Positions 16,116 to 25,320 of a DNA stretch of 64,000 bases are shown here, piece by piece. Source of the stretch: Lacihabitans sp. LS3-19 (lineage in GTDB: Bacteria; Bacteroidota; Bacteroidia; Cytophagales; Spirosomataceae). How positions within the stretch are numbered: the first letter of the stretch is position 1; every line of letters starts with the position of its first letter. The position numbers and the translations under genes are program-made. The stretch is taken from contig NZ_RJUA01000120.1 of the NCBI RefSeq assembly GCF_024343575.1, forward strand, positions 62,001 to 126,000, in the 5' to 3' direction. The notes below the pieces were generated by a model. That model was given only the letters and a program-made list of their open reading frames with translations, had not been told where the DNA came from and searched no databases.

Positions 16116-17369
16116 TTAGTTTAGGACTCTTTTTGTATCAAAGTTTTCTAAAAAATCTGTAACTTCTTTTACGAATAATCCTCCTAGAGAGCCGTCGATG
16201 ACTCTATGGTCAAAAGAATGAGAAATTACCATTTTCTGGCGAATTCCTAAAAGGTCACCATCAGGGGTTTCAATTACCGCAGGCATTTTTCTAATTACCC
16301 CAAATGCCATAATACCCACTTGAGGCTGCATAATGATGGGCGTTCCGGCTAGATTCCCAAATGTCCCAATATTCGTAATGGTATAAGTTCCACCTAATAA
16401 CTCTTCGGGTTTCAACTGATTATTTCTAGCTCTTTTGGCTAAATCATTGACTTTAACGGCCAATTGACTCAAAGAATATTTATCGGCTTGATGAATTACT
16501 GGCACAATCAAATTTCCACTTGGCAAAGCCACTGCCATTCCAATATTAATATCTTTTTTATAAATAATATTTTCGCCTTCTACTTGAATATTTATACCAG
16601 GATATTTTTTTAATGCAGAAACTACAGCTTCTATCAAGATAGGCGTGAAAGTAAGATTCTCTTTGAATTCCTTAATAAAGCTCTCCTTTATTTTTAATCG
16701 CCAGTTTACAGTAGAAGTCATGTCTGCTTCCATAAAAACTGTAACATGAGGTGATATAGCCTTAGATTCAACCATGCGTTTGGATATCATCTTACGCATA
16801 CGATCCATTTCTACAATTTGGTCTTCACCCACATGCTGGATAACGGGAGTTTCAGATAAGAATTTTTTAGGGGTGTTTTTAGAATTAATAAAATCTAAAA
16901 TATCGTCCTTAGTTACTCTTTTTTCAAAACCTGTTCCTTTAATATTGTCTAATTCAGCTTGAGAAATATTTTCTTTTTTGGCAATATTGAGTACCAAAGG
17001 AGAATAAAAACGAGAAGCTGAACTTGAAAGAAGATTCGGCATTGAAACTATCTCCTCAAAGCTTTTTTCTAAATGATTGGCATAATCTTCTTCAGTTTTC
17101 TCACCAACTTTTTGAATCACAACGTCACTATCTGTTTCAATTTCGCAAATTGGATTTCCTATCAAGGCTACATCTCCTTCCTTTACTAAAAATTTGGTTA
17201 TAATTCCAGTATGCGAAGACCCAATTTCGGTATCAATTTTATCAGTTGCTACTTCAAGTATCATATCGTCTACCTGAACCTGGGCTCCTTCGTTTACTAA
17301 CCATTTTAAAACCGTACATTCAAAAATACTTTCGCCCATACTAGGCATTAATATCTCCACTTTTGCCAT
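16116..17369 (-). CDS. 2-oxoacid dehydrogenase E2 (dihydrolipoamide acyltransferase)
   Basis: 417 aa with three expected parts: a lipoyl domain (1-76; lipoyl Lys44 in ATDKIDTEI), an E3/E1-binding domain (about 120-160, LVLNIAKKENISQAELD) and a catalytic CAT domain (about 190-415). The active-site His is H388 in SHSFDHRVIDGS. It transfers acyl groups from lipoate to CoA. It could serve branched-chain 2-oxoacid, pyruvate or 2-oxoglutarate dehydrogenase; the KxKD-type sequence alone does not decide. The E1-beta gene lies 10 kb away rather than adjacent. Confidence 0.9.
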   Translation of the reverse strand: MAKVEILMPSMGESIFECTVLKWLVNEGAQVQVDDMILEVATDKIDTEIGSSHTGIITKFLVKEGDVALIGNPICEIETDSDVVIQKVGEKTEEDYANHLEKSFEEIVSMPNLLSSSASRFYSPLVLNIAKKENISQAELDNIKGTGFEKRVTKDDILDFINSKNTPKKFLSETPVIQHVGEDQIVEMDRMRKMISKRMVESKAISPHVTVFMEADMTSTVNWRLKIKESFIKEFKENLTFTPILIEAVVSALKKYPGINIQVEGENIIYKKDINIGMAVALPSGNLIVPVIHQADKYSLSQLAVKVNDLAKRARNNQLKPEELLGGTYTITNIGTFGNLAGTPIIMQPQVGIMAFGVIRKMPAVIETPDGDLLGIRQKMVISHSFDHRVIDGSLGGLFVKEVTDFLENFDTKRVLN

Positions 17370-17376
17370 AAAATAT

Positions 17377-18627
17377 TTACTTACCCTTGGTTAATATTCT
17401 TAAAAAATCCAAAGCTGCTTTTGCACTATACTGAATGTTAACCATTCTGATTTTGCCCAATTGAAGCTTTTTTGTTATAGTTTGTTGTTCGTTACTTACT
17501 GCAATCCAGACAGTTCCCACAGGTTTTTCAGGAGTTCCTCCGTCCGGACCTGCTATACCACTCGTTGCAATTCCGTAAGTAGTTCCTAATAATTTCCTGA
17601 CACCTTCTGCCATTTCTATTATTGTTTGCTCACTTACAGCCCCAAATTTAGTCAATGTTTCTTGTTTTACCTTTAAAACCTCCATTTTTGCTTCATTAGA
17701 ATAACTAACAACACCACCCATAAAATAAGCTGAACTGCCAGCAATAGATGTAAAAAGATGAGACAAATAACCTCCAGTGCAACTTTCGGCTACACTTACA
17801 GTTTCATTTCTATGTTTCAGAATATTTCCAATAGCTTCTTCAATCTCTTCATTTTCTGTACTGTAAATAAATTGTTCAATCAATAGAACAAGTTTTTCTA
17901 CTTCTACTTCAATTTCATTTTTTAGAATTTCTCGGTCATTTCCTATGCCAGTTAATCGCAATTTCACTTGGCCAAAATTTGGTAAATAAGCCAATTTTAT
18001 ATGACTTGGTAAATTATCTTCCCAATTTTCGATTTTTTCAGCTAAAAATGACTCCCCTAAACCTATGGTTCTTATTACCTTATGCACTATTTCAGGCAAT
18101 TCAAATTGGGCTTTTAGCCGAGGTATCACCTCGTTTGTCATCAGATATTTCATTTCTACTGGCACACCAGGCATAGAAACTATAATCTTCCCATCTTTAT
18201 TAAACCACATGCCTGGAGCGGTGCCCGTTGCGTTATGCAAATAGGTACATTTCGATGGAATTGCGGCTTGTTGTCTGTTTAATTCAGTAAATGGTCGGCC
18301 CCTTTTTTCGAAGAAATCTTTAATAAAACTTTCCGCTTGAGAATTAATCACTAAACTATCATCAAAAAAGTCCGCCAAAGTTGTTTTAGTAATATCATCT
18401 TTTGTCGGGCCTAAACCTCCCGTAATCAATACAATATCTACTCTTTCTAAACTTTCTTTTAAGATATTTAAAATCTCAGATTTATCGTCACCAATTGAAG
18501 TTTTCCTTAAAGTCTTTATGCCTATTTGATCAAGATTTTCCGACATCCATTGCGTATTGGTGTCTGTTATTTGACCGTATAAAATCTCGTCGCCTATCGT
18601 TATTACCTCGGCATAAATTATTTTCAT
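17377..18627 (-). CDS. cinA: CinA-family nicotinamide-nucleotide amidohydrolase
   Basis: 416-aa two-domain protein. The N-terminal molybdopterin-binding-like (COG1058) domain starts AEVITIGDEILYGQITDTN and includes ITGGLGPTKDDITK near 70; the C-terminal PncC amidase domain has SVAESCTGGYLSHLFT near 284 and GIAGPDGGTPEKPVGTVWI near 364. The full-length enzyme deamidates NMN and has ADP-ribose pyrophosphatase activity in characterised relatives. It precedes the E2 gene by 7 nt on the same strand. Confidence 0.93.
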   Translation of the reverse strand: MKIIYAEVITIGDEILYGQITDTNTQWMSENLDQIGIKTLRKTSIGDDKSEILNILKESLERVDIVLITGGLGPTKDDITKTTLADFFDDSLVINSQAESFIKDFFEKRGRPFTELNRQQAAIPSKCTYLHNATGTAPGMWFNKDGKIIVSMPGVPVEMKYLMTNEVIPRLKAQFELPEIVHKVIRTIGLGESFLAEKIENWEDNLPSHIKLAYLPNFGQVKLRLTGIGNDREILKNEIEVEVEKLVLLIEQFIYSTENEEIEEAIGNILKHRNETVSVAESCTGGYLSHLFTSIAGSSAYFMGGVVSYSNEAKMEVLKVKQETLTKFGAVSEQTIIEMAEGVRKLLGTTYGIATSGIAGPDGGTPEKPVGTVWIAVSNEQQTITKKLQLGKIRMVNIQYSAKAALDFLRILTKGK

Positions 18628-18664
18628 TAATAAAAATGTTTATAATAAACTGTTACAAAATCAC

Positions 18665-18672
18665 TAAATTTG
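18665..18672 (+). promoter_or_regulatory. Candidate -7 box for the DUF4197 lipoprotein-gldC unit
   Basis: TAAATTTG matches TAnnTTTG exactly, 70 nt before the ATG at 18742. Confidence 0.5.
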
Positions 18673-18741
18673 CGTTTTAATAGAAATACGTCCGAATTTC
18701 TCAAAATAAAAGGACAAATCCAATTTTCAAAAAATACAAAT

Positions 18742-19458
18742 ATGAAAAAACACTTATTATTAGCAAGTATCATTTTTTTAGGACTAACTTCTTGCGGCCA
18801 AAAAATAAATTTCGGAAATGTCGTAAATTCTGTTTTGTCTAACGCCCCTTTAACAGAGGACGAAATCGGGCAAGGCTTAAAAGAAGCGTTATCTGTGGGT
18901 ATCAATTTAGGTGCTGATAAGGCTTCAGCTTTAGATGGGTACTTTAAAAATCCAAAAATCAGAATTCCTTTTCCTCCTGAAGTTCAAAAAGTTGAAACCG
19001 CTTTAAGAAATATTGGACTTGGTGGCGAAGTAGATAAATTTGTTTTGGCATTAAACAGAGGTGCAGAAAATGCAGCAGTGCAAGCAAAACCGATATTTAT
19101 TTCCGCTATTAAACAATTGACTATTAGAGATGCTATTAATATTTTAAGAGGGGAAAAAGATGCTGCAACTCAGTTTTTGAGAAGAACCACTTCCCCTCAG
19201 TTGATTCAAGCTTTTGAACCTTTTATGGTTAAATCTCTAGAGAATACTCAAGCAACTAAATATTATACTGACATAGCCAATGTTTACAATAAAATACCTT
19301 TCACGTCTAAAGTAAACCCAGACTTAAAAGGCTACGCAACACAAAAGGCTATAGATGGTTTGTTTATTTTAGTAGCTGACGAAGAGGCAAAAATCAGAGA
19401 AAACCCTATGGCCAGAACCTCAGAATTATTGAAAAGAGTTTTTGGAAGTAACCAGTAA
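18742..19458 (+). CDS. DUF4197-domain lipoprotein
   Basis: The start is placed at ATG 18742 (238 aa) because it gives a lipoprotein signal, MKKHLLLASIIFLGLTSCG, with the lipobox cysteine at residue 18; the longer frame from 18670 adds an implausible leader across the promoter. The mature part matches DUF4197: LKEALSVGINLGADKAS, IRIPFPPEVQKVETALR, AINILRGEKDAATQFLR. Widely conserved in Gram-negatives, with no known function. It lies 30 nt before gldC, so a shared transcript is likely. Confidence 0.88.
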   Translation: MKKHLLLASIIFLGLTSCGQKINFGNVVNSVLSNAPLTEDEIGQGLKEALSVGINLGADKASALDGYFKNPKIRIPFPPEVQKVETALRNIGLGGEVDKFVLALNRGAENAAVQAKPIFISAIKQLTIRDAINILRGEKDAATQFLRRTTSPQLIQAFEPFMVKSLENTQATKYYTDIANVYNKIPFTSKVNPDLKGYATQKAIDGLFILVADEEAKIRENPMARTSELLKRVFGSNQ

Positions 19459-19488
19459 AATTAATTATTAGAAAATTTAGAATAAAAA

Positions 19489-19836
19489 ATGACAAAATCG
19501 GAGATAAATTTCACGATAGAATTGGATGAAAACAGAGTGCCAGAGAAAATTTTCTGGGACGCTACCGAAAACCCAAATGAGGGTATAAACGAAAGTAAAG
19601 CTATCTCAATTAGTGTTTGGGATCACTATCACAAAGGTTTATTAGGAATAAACCTTTGGACAAAAGATATGCCGGTTGACGAAATGAACCACTTTGCAAT
19701 CGACGTAGTAGGTAATTTGTCTCAAATGCTTAAAGACTCTACGCAAGATCCAAAAATAATTGAGATACTTGAAGAAGCTGGCCAAAAAATGACCAAACAT
19801 TTAAAAGAGCAAGCTGAAAAAGAACAGACAAAGTAG
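19489..19836 (+). CDS. gldC: Gliding motility protein GldC
   Basis: 115-aa cytoplasmic protein matching GldC: KSEINFTIELDENRVPEKIFW at the N-terminus, SVWDHYHKGLLGINLWTKDMP near 43 and MNHFAIDVVGNLSQML near 65, then a charged helical tail. In Flavobacterium johnsoniae GldC acts with GldB and affects gliding; it is close to SecB-like folds in predictions (known only weakly). gldB is not adjacent here. Presence agrees with the T9SS-targeted peptidase next door. Confidence 0.92.
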   Translation: MTKSEINFTIELDENRVPEKIFWDATENPNEGINESKAISISVWDHYHKGLLGINLWTKDMPVDEMNHFAIDVVGNLSQMLKDSTQDPKIIEILEEAGQKMTKHLKEQAEKEQTK

Positions 19837-19852
19837 AAATTCAACCTTATAG

Positions 19853-19878
19853 AAAAACCTCATTATTGAGGTTTTTTT
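19853..19878 (+). terminator. Terminator after gldC
   Basis: Stem AAAACCTCA/TGAGGTTTT with a TTAT loop and a T run, between gldC and the convergent S8 peptidase gene. Confidence 0.85.
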
Positions 19879-19890
19879 TATGTCCAAATC

Positions 19891-21522
19891 TTAGTTTTTA
19901 ATGAGTTTTAAAGATTTATTCTGATTCGAATCTCTAAATTTAATTATGTAAACTCCAGAAGGTAAATTATTAATATTTTGATTCAAAACTGCTAAAGTTT
20001 GATATTTTTGATTAATAATTCTTCCAAAAGAATCAAAAACCCTAATTTCTTTATTATTGTCAATAATATCCCCTCCAATTTTTATATTTAGTAGTTGATT
20101 TCCTTCGATTGGATTGGGGTAAATTATAGTTTCCAGGTCGGTATTTTCAATTGCAAGAACTTCCAAAGCAATCTGGTAAGCTTTCTTGTAATTTGGTATT
20201 CCATAACCCATCCTGTTGTCCGGGGTTTCATATTGACTGGCGGATTTTATCAAAATATCCCTAATTTTCATAGCAGAATAATCAGGAAAAGCTTGTTTAA
20301 AACTTGCGGCAAAGCCAGCAATTAAAGGAGATGAAAAAGAGGTTCCTGATGAAGTTGAGGCATTTGGATTGGAAACAATAACTGATGTTTGAGAACCTTT
20401 CGCTGATAGTTCTGGCTTAATATTTCCTTTGGCATTGGGACCTGGAGAACTAAACCCAACAATTAAACCATTTGCATCTACAGCTGCAATTGTCAGAACA
20501 GAATCAGCATCAGAAGGAGTAACTAAATGATTCCAGCCGTTTCCTCCTTCATTTCCAGCCGAATTTACGACTATTATTCCGGTTGCAACAGCAAAATCGG
20601 CTGCCTGAGCACTGATGGTTTTATCACCATTCAAATCTTCAAATTTATAGTTAGTTGCTGGATTGTCAAACTCATAATAACCTAATGATGAATTAATTAC
20701 ATCCACGCCTAAGCTATCTGCCATTTCAGCCGCAAACAACCAATACACTTCCTCAATTCTTGTTTCTGTATTTACATCCTCAGTTTTGAATAGTGCAATG
20801 CTTGCATCTGGGGCAGTTCCAATCATTTGGCCAGGCAATTTTGCCGCTATGCAACTCAGAGCCGCCGTTCCATGCCAATGCGATTCATAAACCGTCGTAT
20901 CGTTATCAACGAAATCAAAAGTTTTAACTATTTTTTTTTCAGAAAATAAATGAGAAAATGCAGCTAAACTTGGCAATTTGTCAAAACCGGCGTCAAAAAC
21001 CGCAACCAAAATTCCTACACCTGTATAATTATCTTTATGCATTTCATCAGCTCCCAATTGTTGAATTTGGTTCATTGAATTACCATAACTATAATCGACT
21101 TCGGAGCCTAGTTTTTTAAGACTGAGATTTACATTTTCAGCGTTTTTTGTCCTCGCTCCCCTAATATCTTGGTTTCCATCTACACTTTTTACAAAATTTA
21201 GTTTAGAAACTTTTGTCAATATTTCTGGCGAAGATTCTATCAATACTGCATTTAACCATTTTGAAGTCCTGATTACTTTTGCCCCAGCATCTTGTATTTG
21301 AGAAATATAACCAATGTTTACAGGTAAATCTCTAGATATAATTGGAATGCTTTGTTTTTGCCTTCTTTGTAAGGAACGAGGGGAGAGAAATTTTTCTGGA
21401 GAGGATATAGAAAAAGCCGAATTGTTTTTGTCTTTTAAATATACAAAATATCTATTTTGACCAAAACTTGAATGATAACTGGCAAAGAATACAATGAAAA
21501 TGATTTTAAAAATAAGCTTCAT
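19891..21522 (-). CDS. Secreted S8 (subtilisin) serine peptidase with T9SS sorting domain
   Basis: 543 aa. Signal peptide 1-21 (ending SSFG-Q), a propeptide region to about 160, then a subtilase domain with the catalytic triad D177 (VAVFDAGFD), H217 (SHWHGTAA) and S395 (GTSFSSPLIAGF). The C-terminal 75 residues are a type A T9SS sorting domain: IYPNPIEGNQLLNIKIGG, then GVYIIKFRD and a basic end (LKLIKN). So the protein should cross the outer membrane by the gliding-linked type IX system and be cell-attached or released. All three triad residues are intact. Substrate not predictable. Confidence 0.93.
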   Translation of the reverse strand: MKLIFKIIFIVFFASYHSSFGQNRYFVYLKDKNNSAFSISSPEKFLSPRSLQRRQKQSIPIISRDLPVNIGYISQIQDAGAKVIRTSKWLNAVLIESSPEILTKVSKLNFVKSVDGNQDIRGARTKNAENVNLSLKKLGSEVDYSYGNSMNQIQQLGADEMHKDNYTGVGILVAVFDAGFDKLPSLAAFSHLFSEKKIVKTFDFVDNDTTVYESHWHGTAALSCIAAKLPGQMIGTAPDASIALFKTEDVNTETRIEEVYWLFAAEMADSLGVDVINSSLGYYEFDNPATNYKFEDLNGDKTISAQAADFAVATGIIVVNSAGNEGGNGWNHLVTPSDADSVLTIAAVDANGLIVGFSSPGPNAKGNIKPELSAKGSQTSVIVSNPNASTSSGTSFSSPLIAGFAASFKQAFPDYSAMKIRDILIKSASQYETPDNRMGYGIPNYKKAYQIALEVLAIENTDLETIIYPNPIEGNQLLNIKIGGDIIDNNKEIRVFDSFGRIINQKYQTLAVLNQNINNLPSGVYIIKFRDSNQNKSLKLIKN

Positions 21523-21617
21523 CTCTTTTTTTATTTATTCAAAAATAAGTAAAGAAATTTCTAAATAGAACTTCTTTATCTATAAATAATTAAAAAAAAG
21601 CGTAAGTAGAATTATTT

Positions 21618-21746
21618 TTACAAATTAATTAGGCCTAAGAATACCAAAGCTATTATAAATAGTAAATTGAAAATTTTAAACCATTTAAAATTAATAACAG
21701 ATGAAGGTGTTTTGGCTTTGTTGTAGTTTAAATTATAATCTTTCAT
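21618..21746 (-). CDS. Possible small membrane protein (42 aa)
   Basis: An ATG-to-TAA frame of 42 codons in an otherwise empty gap. A polar N-terminus (MKDYNLNYNKAKTPSSV) with several Lys/Asn residues is followed by one hydrophobic helix (FKIFNLLFIIALVFLGLINL). This topology is typical of real small membrane proteins, but AT-rich DNA easily encodes Phe/Ile/Leu runs by chance. It points the same way as the S8 peptidase, 96 nt upstream of it. No homology can be claimed. Confidence 0.35.
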   Translation of the reverse strand: MKDYNLNYNKAKTPSSVINFKWFKIFNLLFIIALVFLGLINL

Positions 21747-21864
21747 TGGGCAAACGTTTTATTAGGATAACATTTTTTTATAAAACTAATTATAGAAATT
21801 GAATTTTCAAAATTTATTGAAAAAATATTATCATTTAATGTTAATTTCTTAAAAAAAAGTGAGC

Positions 21865-21872
21865 TAATTTTG
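21865..21872 (+). promoter_or_regulatory. Candidate -7 box for hisG-hisD
   Basis: TAATTTTG matches TAnnTTTG exactly, about 29 nt before the hisG ATG; the -33 element is unclear. Confidence 0.5.
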
Positions 21873-21900
21873 TGCCAATCAAATATTGTGGGTAGTAATA

Positions 21901-22758
21901 ATGCAAAATATACGTATAGCGATACAGAAATCGGGGAGATTGAGTGAAGATTCTTTAGAATTATTCAAAGAATGCGGGATAAAGTTAGAAATGGGAAAAG
22001 GAAGATTGAAGTCGCTATCTTCGAATTTTAATGCTGAATTTCTGTTTCTGAGAGATGATGATATTCCAGGATACGTAGAAGATGGCGTGGCAGATTTAGG
22101 AATTGTGGGTGAAAATGTACTAGTAGAATCTGCAAAAAAAGTAAATCTTATCAAAAGATTAGGTTTTTCTAAATGTAGACTTTCAATAGCTGTTCCGAGA
22201 GAGGATAATTATAATGGTCCAGAATCCCTTCAAAATAAAAGTATTGCTACTTCCTATCCGATGCTTTTAGGCAGATATTTGGAAGAAAACGGAATCAAAG
22301 CAAATATCCATGAAATAAGTGGTTCTGTAGAAATAGCTCCTTCTATAGGATTGGCTGACGCAGTTTGCGATATTGTAAGTTCTGGAAGCACACTTTTGAG
22401 TAATGGTTTAAAAGAAGTTCAAAAAATATTCAAATCTGAGGCGGTTTTAATTGGAAATACTAATCTAAGCGATACAAACAAGCAAATTCTGGAGAAAATA
22501 TTATTTAGAATAAATGCCGTTCAAAAAGCTCAAGACAATAAGTACATATTACTAAATGCTCCAAATGATAAGTTAGACGATATCATAAAAATAATAGCTG
22601 GAATGAAAAGCCCAACTGTGATGCCTTTGGCAATAGAAGGTTGGAGTTCAGTACATTCGGTTTTAGAAGAAAATGAATTTTGGGAAAAAATAGAGGCATT
22701 GCGAAATGCTGGTGCACAAGGTATTTTGGTTATTCCTATAGAAAAAATGATTCTTTAA
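21901..22758 (+). CDS. hisG: ATP phosphoribosyltransferase, long form
   Basis: First enzyme of histidine synthesis: ATP + PRPP to phosphoribosyl-ATP. The start is put at ATG 21901 (MQNIRIAIQKSGRLSEDS), giving 285 aa; the upstream TTG at 21886 is less likely. PRPP-binding region DAVCDIVSSGSTLLSNGL near 162; a C-terminal ACT-like regulatory domain (about 210-285, ending GAQGILVIPIEKMIL) marks the long, hexameric, histidine-inhibited form that does not need HisZ. hisD follows after 2 nt. Confidence 0.95.
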   Translation: MQNIRIAIQKSGRLSEDSLELFKECGIKLEMGKGRLKSLSSNFNAEFLFLRDDDIPGYVEDGVADLGIVGENVLVESAKKVNLIKRLGFSKCRLSIAVPREDNYNGPESLQNKSIATSYPMLLGRYLEENGIKANIHEISGSVEIAPSIGLADAVCDIVSSGSTLLSNGLKEVQKIFKSEAVLIGNTNLSDTNKQILEKILFRINAVQKAQDNKYILLNAPNDKLDDIIKIIAGMKSPTVMPLAIEGWSSVHSVLEENEFWEKIEALRNAGAQGILVIPIEKMIL

Positions 22759-22760
22759 AA

Positions 22761-24023
22761 ATGCAAATATTCGAATTCCCATCTAGAGCTGATTATTCTA
22801 ATATACTACAACGACCTACGCTAGAATTTGAGGAAATTGAGCAAAAAGTTAGGCCAATTCTACTAGAAGTCAAAAATAGAGGAGACGAGGCTCTTAGAAA
22901 ATTCGCGTTAGAATTTGACAATATTTTAATCGACAATTTCAAAGTAAGTTCAATTGAAGTTTCGATGGCTGTAGAAAGCCTTGATGCTGAACTTAAAGCG
23001 GCAATTGATCAAGCTTTTGATAATATTTACAAATTCCATTCTGCCCAAAAAATAGAGGAAAATAAGGTAGAAACTATGCCTGGGGTTGTTTGTTGGAGAA
23101 AGAGCGTTGGCATTGAAAAAGTTGGAATTTATATTCCAGGAGGTTCAGCACCATTATTTTCAACAGTTTTGATGCTTGGAATTCCAGCCATGATAGCTCA
23201 ATGTTCTAAAGTAGTTTTATGTTCGCCAAGTAATAATCCTGCTATATATTATGCTGCTCAAAAATGTGGAATTACAGAAATATATAGAGTAGGAGGTGCC
23301 CAAGCGATTGCCGCTATGGCATTTGGAACAGAAACAGTTCCTAAAGTTTACAAAATTTTTGGTCCTGGAAATCAGTATGTTACTTCAGCCAAACAATTGG
23401 TAAGTCAGTACGGAATAGCCATAGACATGCCTGCGGGTCCATCTGAAGTTGCAGTTTTGGCAGATAAACGTTCCAATCCTGCATTTATAGCATCAGATTT
23501 ACTCTCTCAAGCTGAGCATGGTCCTGATAGTCAGGTATTGTTAGTTTCGACAGATAGAGCCATAATAGATGCGACTAATGAAGAGATCATTAGACAATTG
23601 GAGGTTTTACCAAGAAGAGAAGTAGCTACCTTAGCTTTGCAGAATTCAAAAGCAATCTTAGTCAAAGATATAGATGAGTCGATATTTATATTAAACGAGT
23701 ATGCAGCAGAACACTTAATTTTAGCCATTGAAAGTCCTGAAATAGTTGCCGAAAAAATCATAAATGCTGGTTCTATATTTTTGGGAGATTACACACCTGA
23801 ATCTTGTGGCGATTATGCTTCAGGAACAAACCATACATTACCTACTAATGGCTTTGCGAGAGCTTATAGTGGAGTTTCGGTTGACAGTTTCGTAAAAAAA
23901 ATAACCTTCCAGCAGATTAGCAAAGAAGGTATTTTAAATATCGGTCCGATAGTTGAAAAAATGGCTGAAGCGGAGCAATTGCAAGCACACAAAAATGCTG
24001 TAACATTAAGACTAAATAGCTAA
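22761..24023 (+). CDS. hisD: Histidinol dehydrogenase
   Basis: Last two steps of histidine synthesis: histidinol to histidine with NAD+. ATG 22761 lies 2 nt after the hisG stop and gives 420 aa, normal for HisD; a longer frame would run through hisG. Motifs: VGIYIPGGSAPLFSTVLM near 117, KIFGPGNQYVTSAKQLV near 198, GPSEVAVLAD near 225, SQAEHGPDSQ near 251 (zinc/substrate residues) and GDYASGTNHTLPT near 350. The next gene is convergent and overlaps the 3' end by 12 nt, so the his genes stop here. Confidence 0.96.
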   Translation: MQIFEFPSRADYSNILQRPTLEFEEIEQKVRPILLEVKNRGDEALRKFALEFDNILIDNFKVSSIEVSMAVESLDAELKAAIDQAFDNIYKFHSAQKIEENKVETMPGVVCWRKSVGIEKVGIYIPGGSAPLFSTVLMLGIPAMIAQCSKVVLCSPSNNPAIYYAAQKCGITEIYRVGGAQAIAAMAFGTETVPKVYKIFGPGNQYVTSAKQLVSQYGIAIDMPAGPSEVAVLADKRSNPAFIASDLLSQAEHGPDSQVLLVSTDRAIIDATNEEIIRQLEVLPRREVATLALQNSKAILVKDIDESIFILNEYAAEHLILAIESPEIVAEKIINAGSIFLGDYTPESCGDYASGTNHTLPTNGFARAYSGVSVDSFVKKITFQQISKEGILNIGPIVEKMAEAEQLQAHKNAVTLRLNS

Positions 24024-25196
24024 GTTTTCAATAATAATTGCACTGGCACCACCGCCTCCATTGCATATAGCTGCCATTCCATACTTCGCTTTTTTAGTTC
24101 TTAGGACATTTAAAAGCGTAACAATAATTCTAGCTCCCGAACATCCCAATGGATGCCCGATTGCCACTGCTCCTCCAAATATATTGATTTTATCAAAATC
24201 AATTTTGAAGTTTTTTGCAAAGGCCATCGGCACAACAGCAAATGCTTCGTTGATTTCAAAATATTCAATATCAGAAATATCCAGATTAGCATTTTTCAAC
24301 GCTTTTTCTGCTGCAATTATTGGTGCTATAGTAAACCATTCAGGTTCTCTTGAGCCATCAGCAAAAGATACAATACGAGCAAGCGGACTTAAATTATTTT
24401 TTTCAATGTAATTCTCAGAAGCTAACAATAAAGCCGCAGCACCATCATTTATAGTCGACGCATTTGCGGCAGTCACTGTGCCTTCTTTTGTAAATACTGG
24501 TTTTAGGCTTGGAATTTTATCAAAATTTACTTTTTTAAACTCCTCATCTTCAGTTATTACCGAAATATTTCCCTTTCTGTCTTTTATTTCTACAGGAGAA
24601 ATTTCTCTTTCAAAATCTCCATTTTGAGTACTTTCAGCCGCTCTTTTATAGGAATTTATTGCAAAACTGTCTTGTTCTTCTCTTGATATTTCAAATTTAT
24701 AAGCTGTAGCGTCAGCAAAACATCCCATTGCTTTATTTTGATAAACATCTGTAAGGCCATCTTTGGCCAATCCATCTATCAGAACTCCGTTTCCGTAACC
24801 ATAACCGTACCTAGCCTTTTCCAAATAAAAAGGTATTTGAGACATATTTTCCATTCCGCCAGTTGCCACTACCTCATTTTGACCTAATGCTATACTTTGA
24901 GCACCAAGCATAGTAGCTTTCATTCCTGATGCACAAACTTTATTGATCAAAGTAGTCGGAACAGAATTTGGCACGCCTGCACCTAATGCTACTTGAGTAG
25001 CAGGAGCTTGGCCTAAATTTGCTTGAATTACCGAACCAAAAAAAAGCTCGTCTATCTCACTCGAAGGAATTTTGGATTCCGCTATGGCATCTTTTAAAAC
25101 CGATGCTCCTAAATTTACGGCAGAGGTATTTGCGAAAACTCCGCCAAAGCTACCTATAGGTGTCCTTTTGGCAGCCATTATAAATACATTTTCCAT
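24012..25196 (-). CDS. Acetyl-CoA C-acyltransferase (thiolase)
   Basis: 394-aa thiolase, condensing or cleaving acyl-CoA (acetoacetyl-CoA synthesis or beta-oxidation). Nucleophilic Cys88 in NKVCASGMKA, FEINEAFAVVP near 310, the catalytic His in GGAVAIGHPLGCSGAR near 345 and the second Cys in AAICNGGGGAS near 377. All catalytic residues are present. No neighbouring fatty-acid genes; it could be a general acetyl-CoA acetyltransferase. The 3' end overlaps hisD by 12 nt in convergent orientation. Confidence 0.94.
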   Translation of the reverse strand: MENVFIMAAKRTPIGSFGGVFANTSAVNLGASVLKDAIAESKIPSSEIDELFFGSVIQANLGQAPATQVALGAGVPNSVPTTLINKVCASGMKATMLGAQSIALGQNEVVATGGMENMSQIPFYLEKARYGYGYGNGVLIDGLAKDGLTDVYQNKAMGCFADATAYKFEISREEQDSFAINSYKRAAESTQNGDFEREISPVEIKDRKGNISVITEDEEFKKVNFDKIPSLKPVFTKEGTVTAANASTINDGAAALLLASENYIEKNNLSPLARIVSFADGSREPEWFTIAPIIAAEKALKNANLDISDIEYFEINEAFAVVPMAFAKNFKIDFDKINIFGGAVAIGHPLGCSGARIIVTLLNVLRTKKAKYGMAAICNGGGGASAIIIENLAI

Positions 25197-25270
25197 TTCT
25201 CTATTTATTTAATAGACAAAGATAAATACTATTAATCCAGATAAAAATTACTTAGGTTAACAATAAGACA

Positions 25271-25301
25271 TAAAAAAAGAGCAAAGTTTCCTTTACTCTT
25301 T
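25271..25301 (-). terminator. Terminator after the thioredoxin-like gene
   Basis: On the minus strand an AAAGAG-x-AAAG/CTTT-x-CTCTTT stem (one mismatch) is followed by TTTTTTTA, 20 nt after the stop at 25321. Confidence 0.7.
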
Positions 25302-25320
25302 CCTTTTAAAACTTAATCTA

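Noticed and set aside
22680-22760. Extended start of hisD inside hisG
   Set aside because: Would overlap 79 nt of hisG in another frame; the ATG at 22761 is spaced 2 nt after hisG and matches HisD length.
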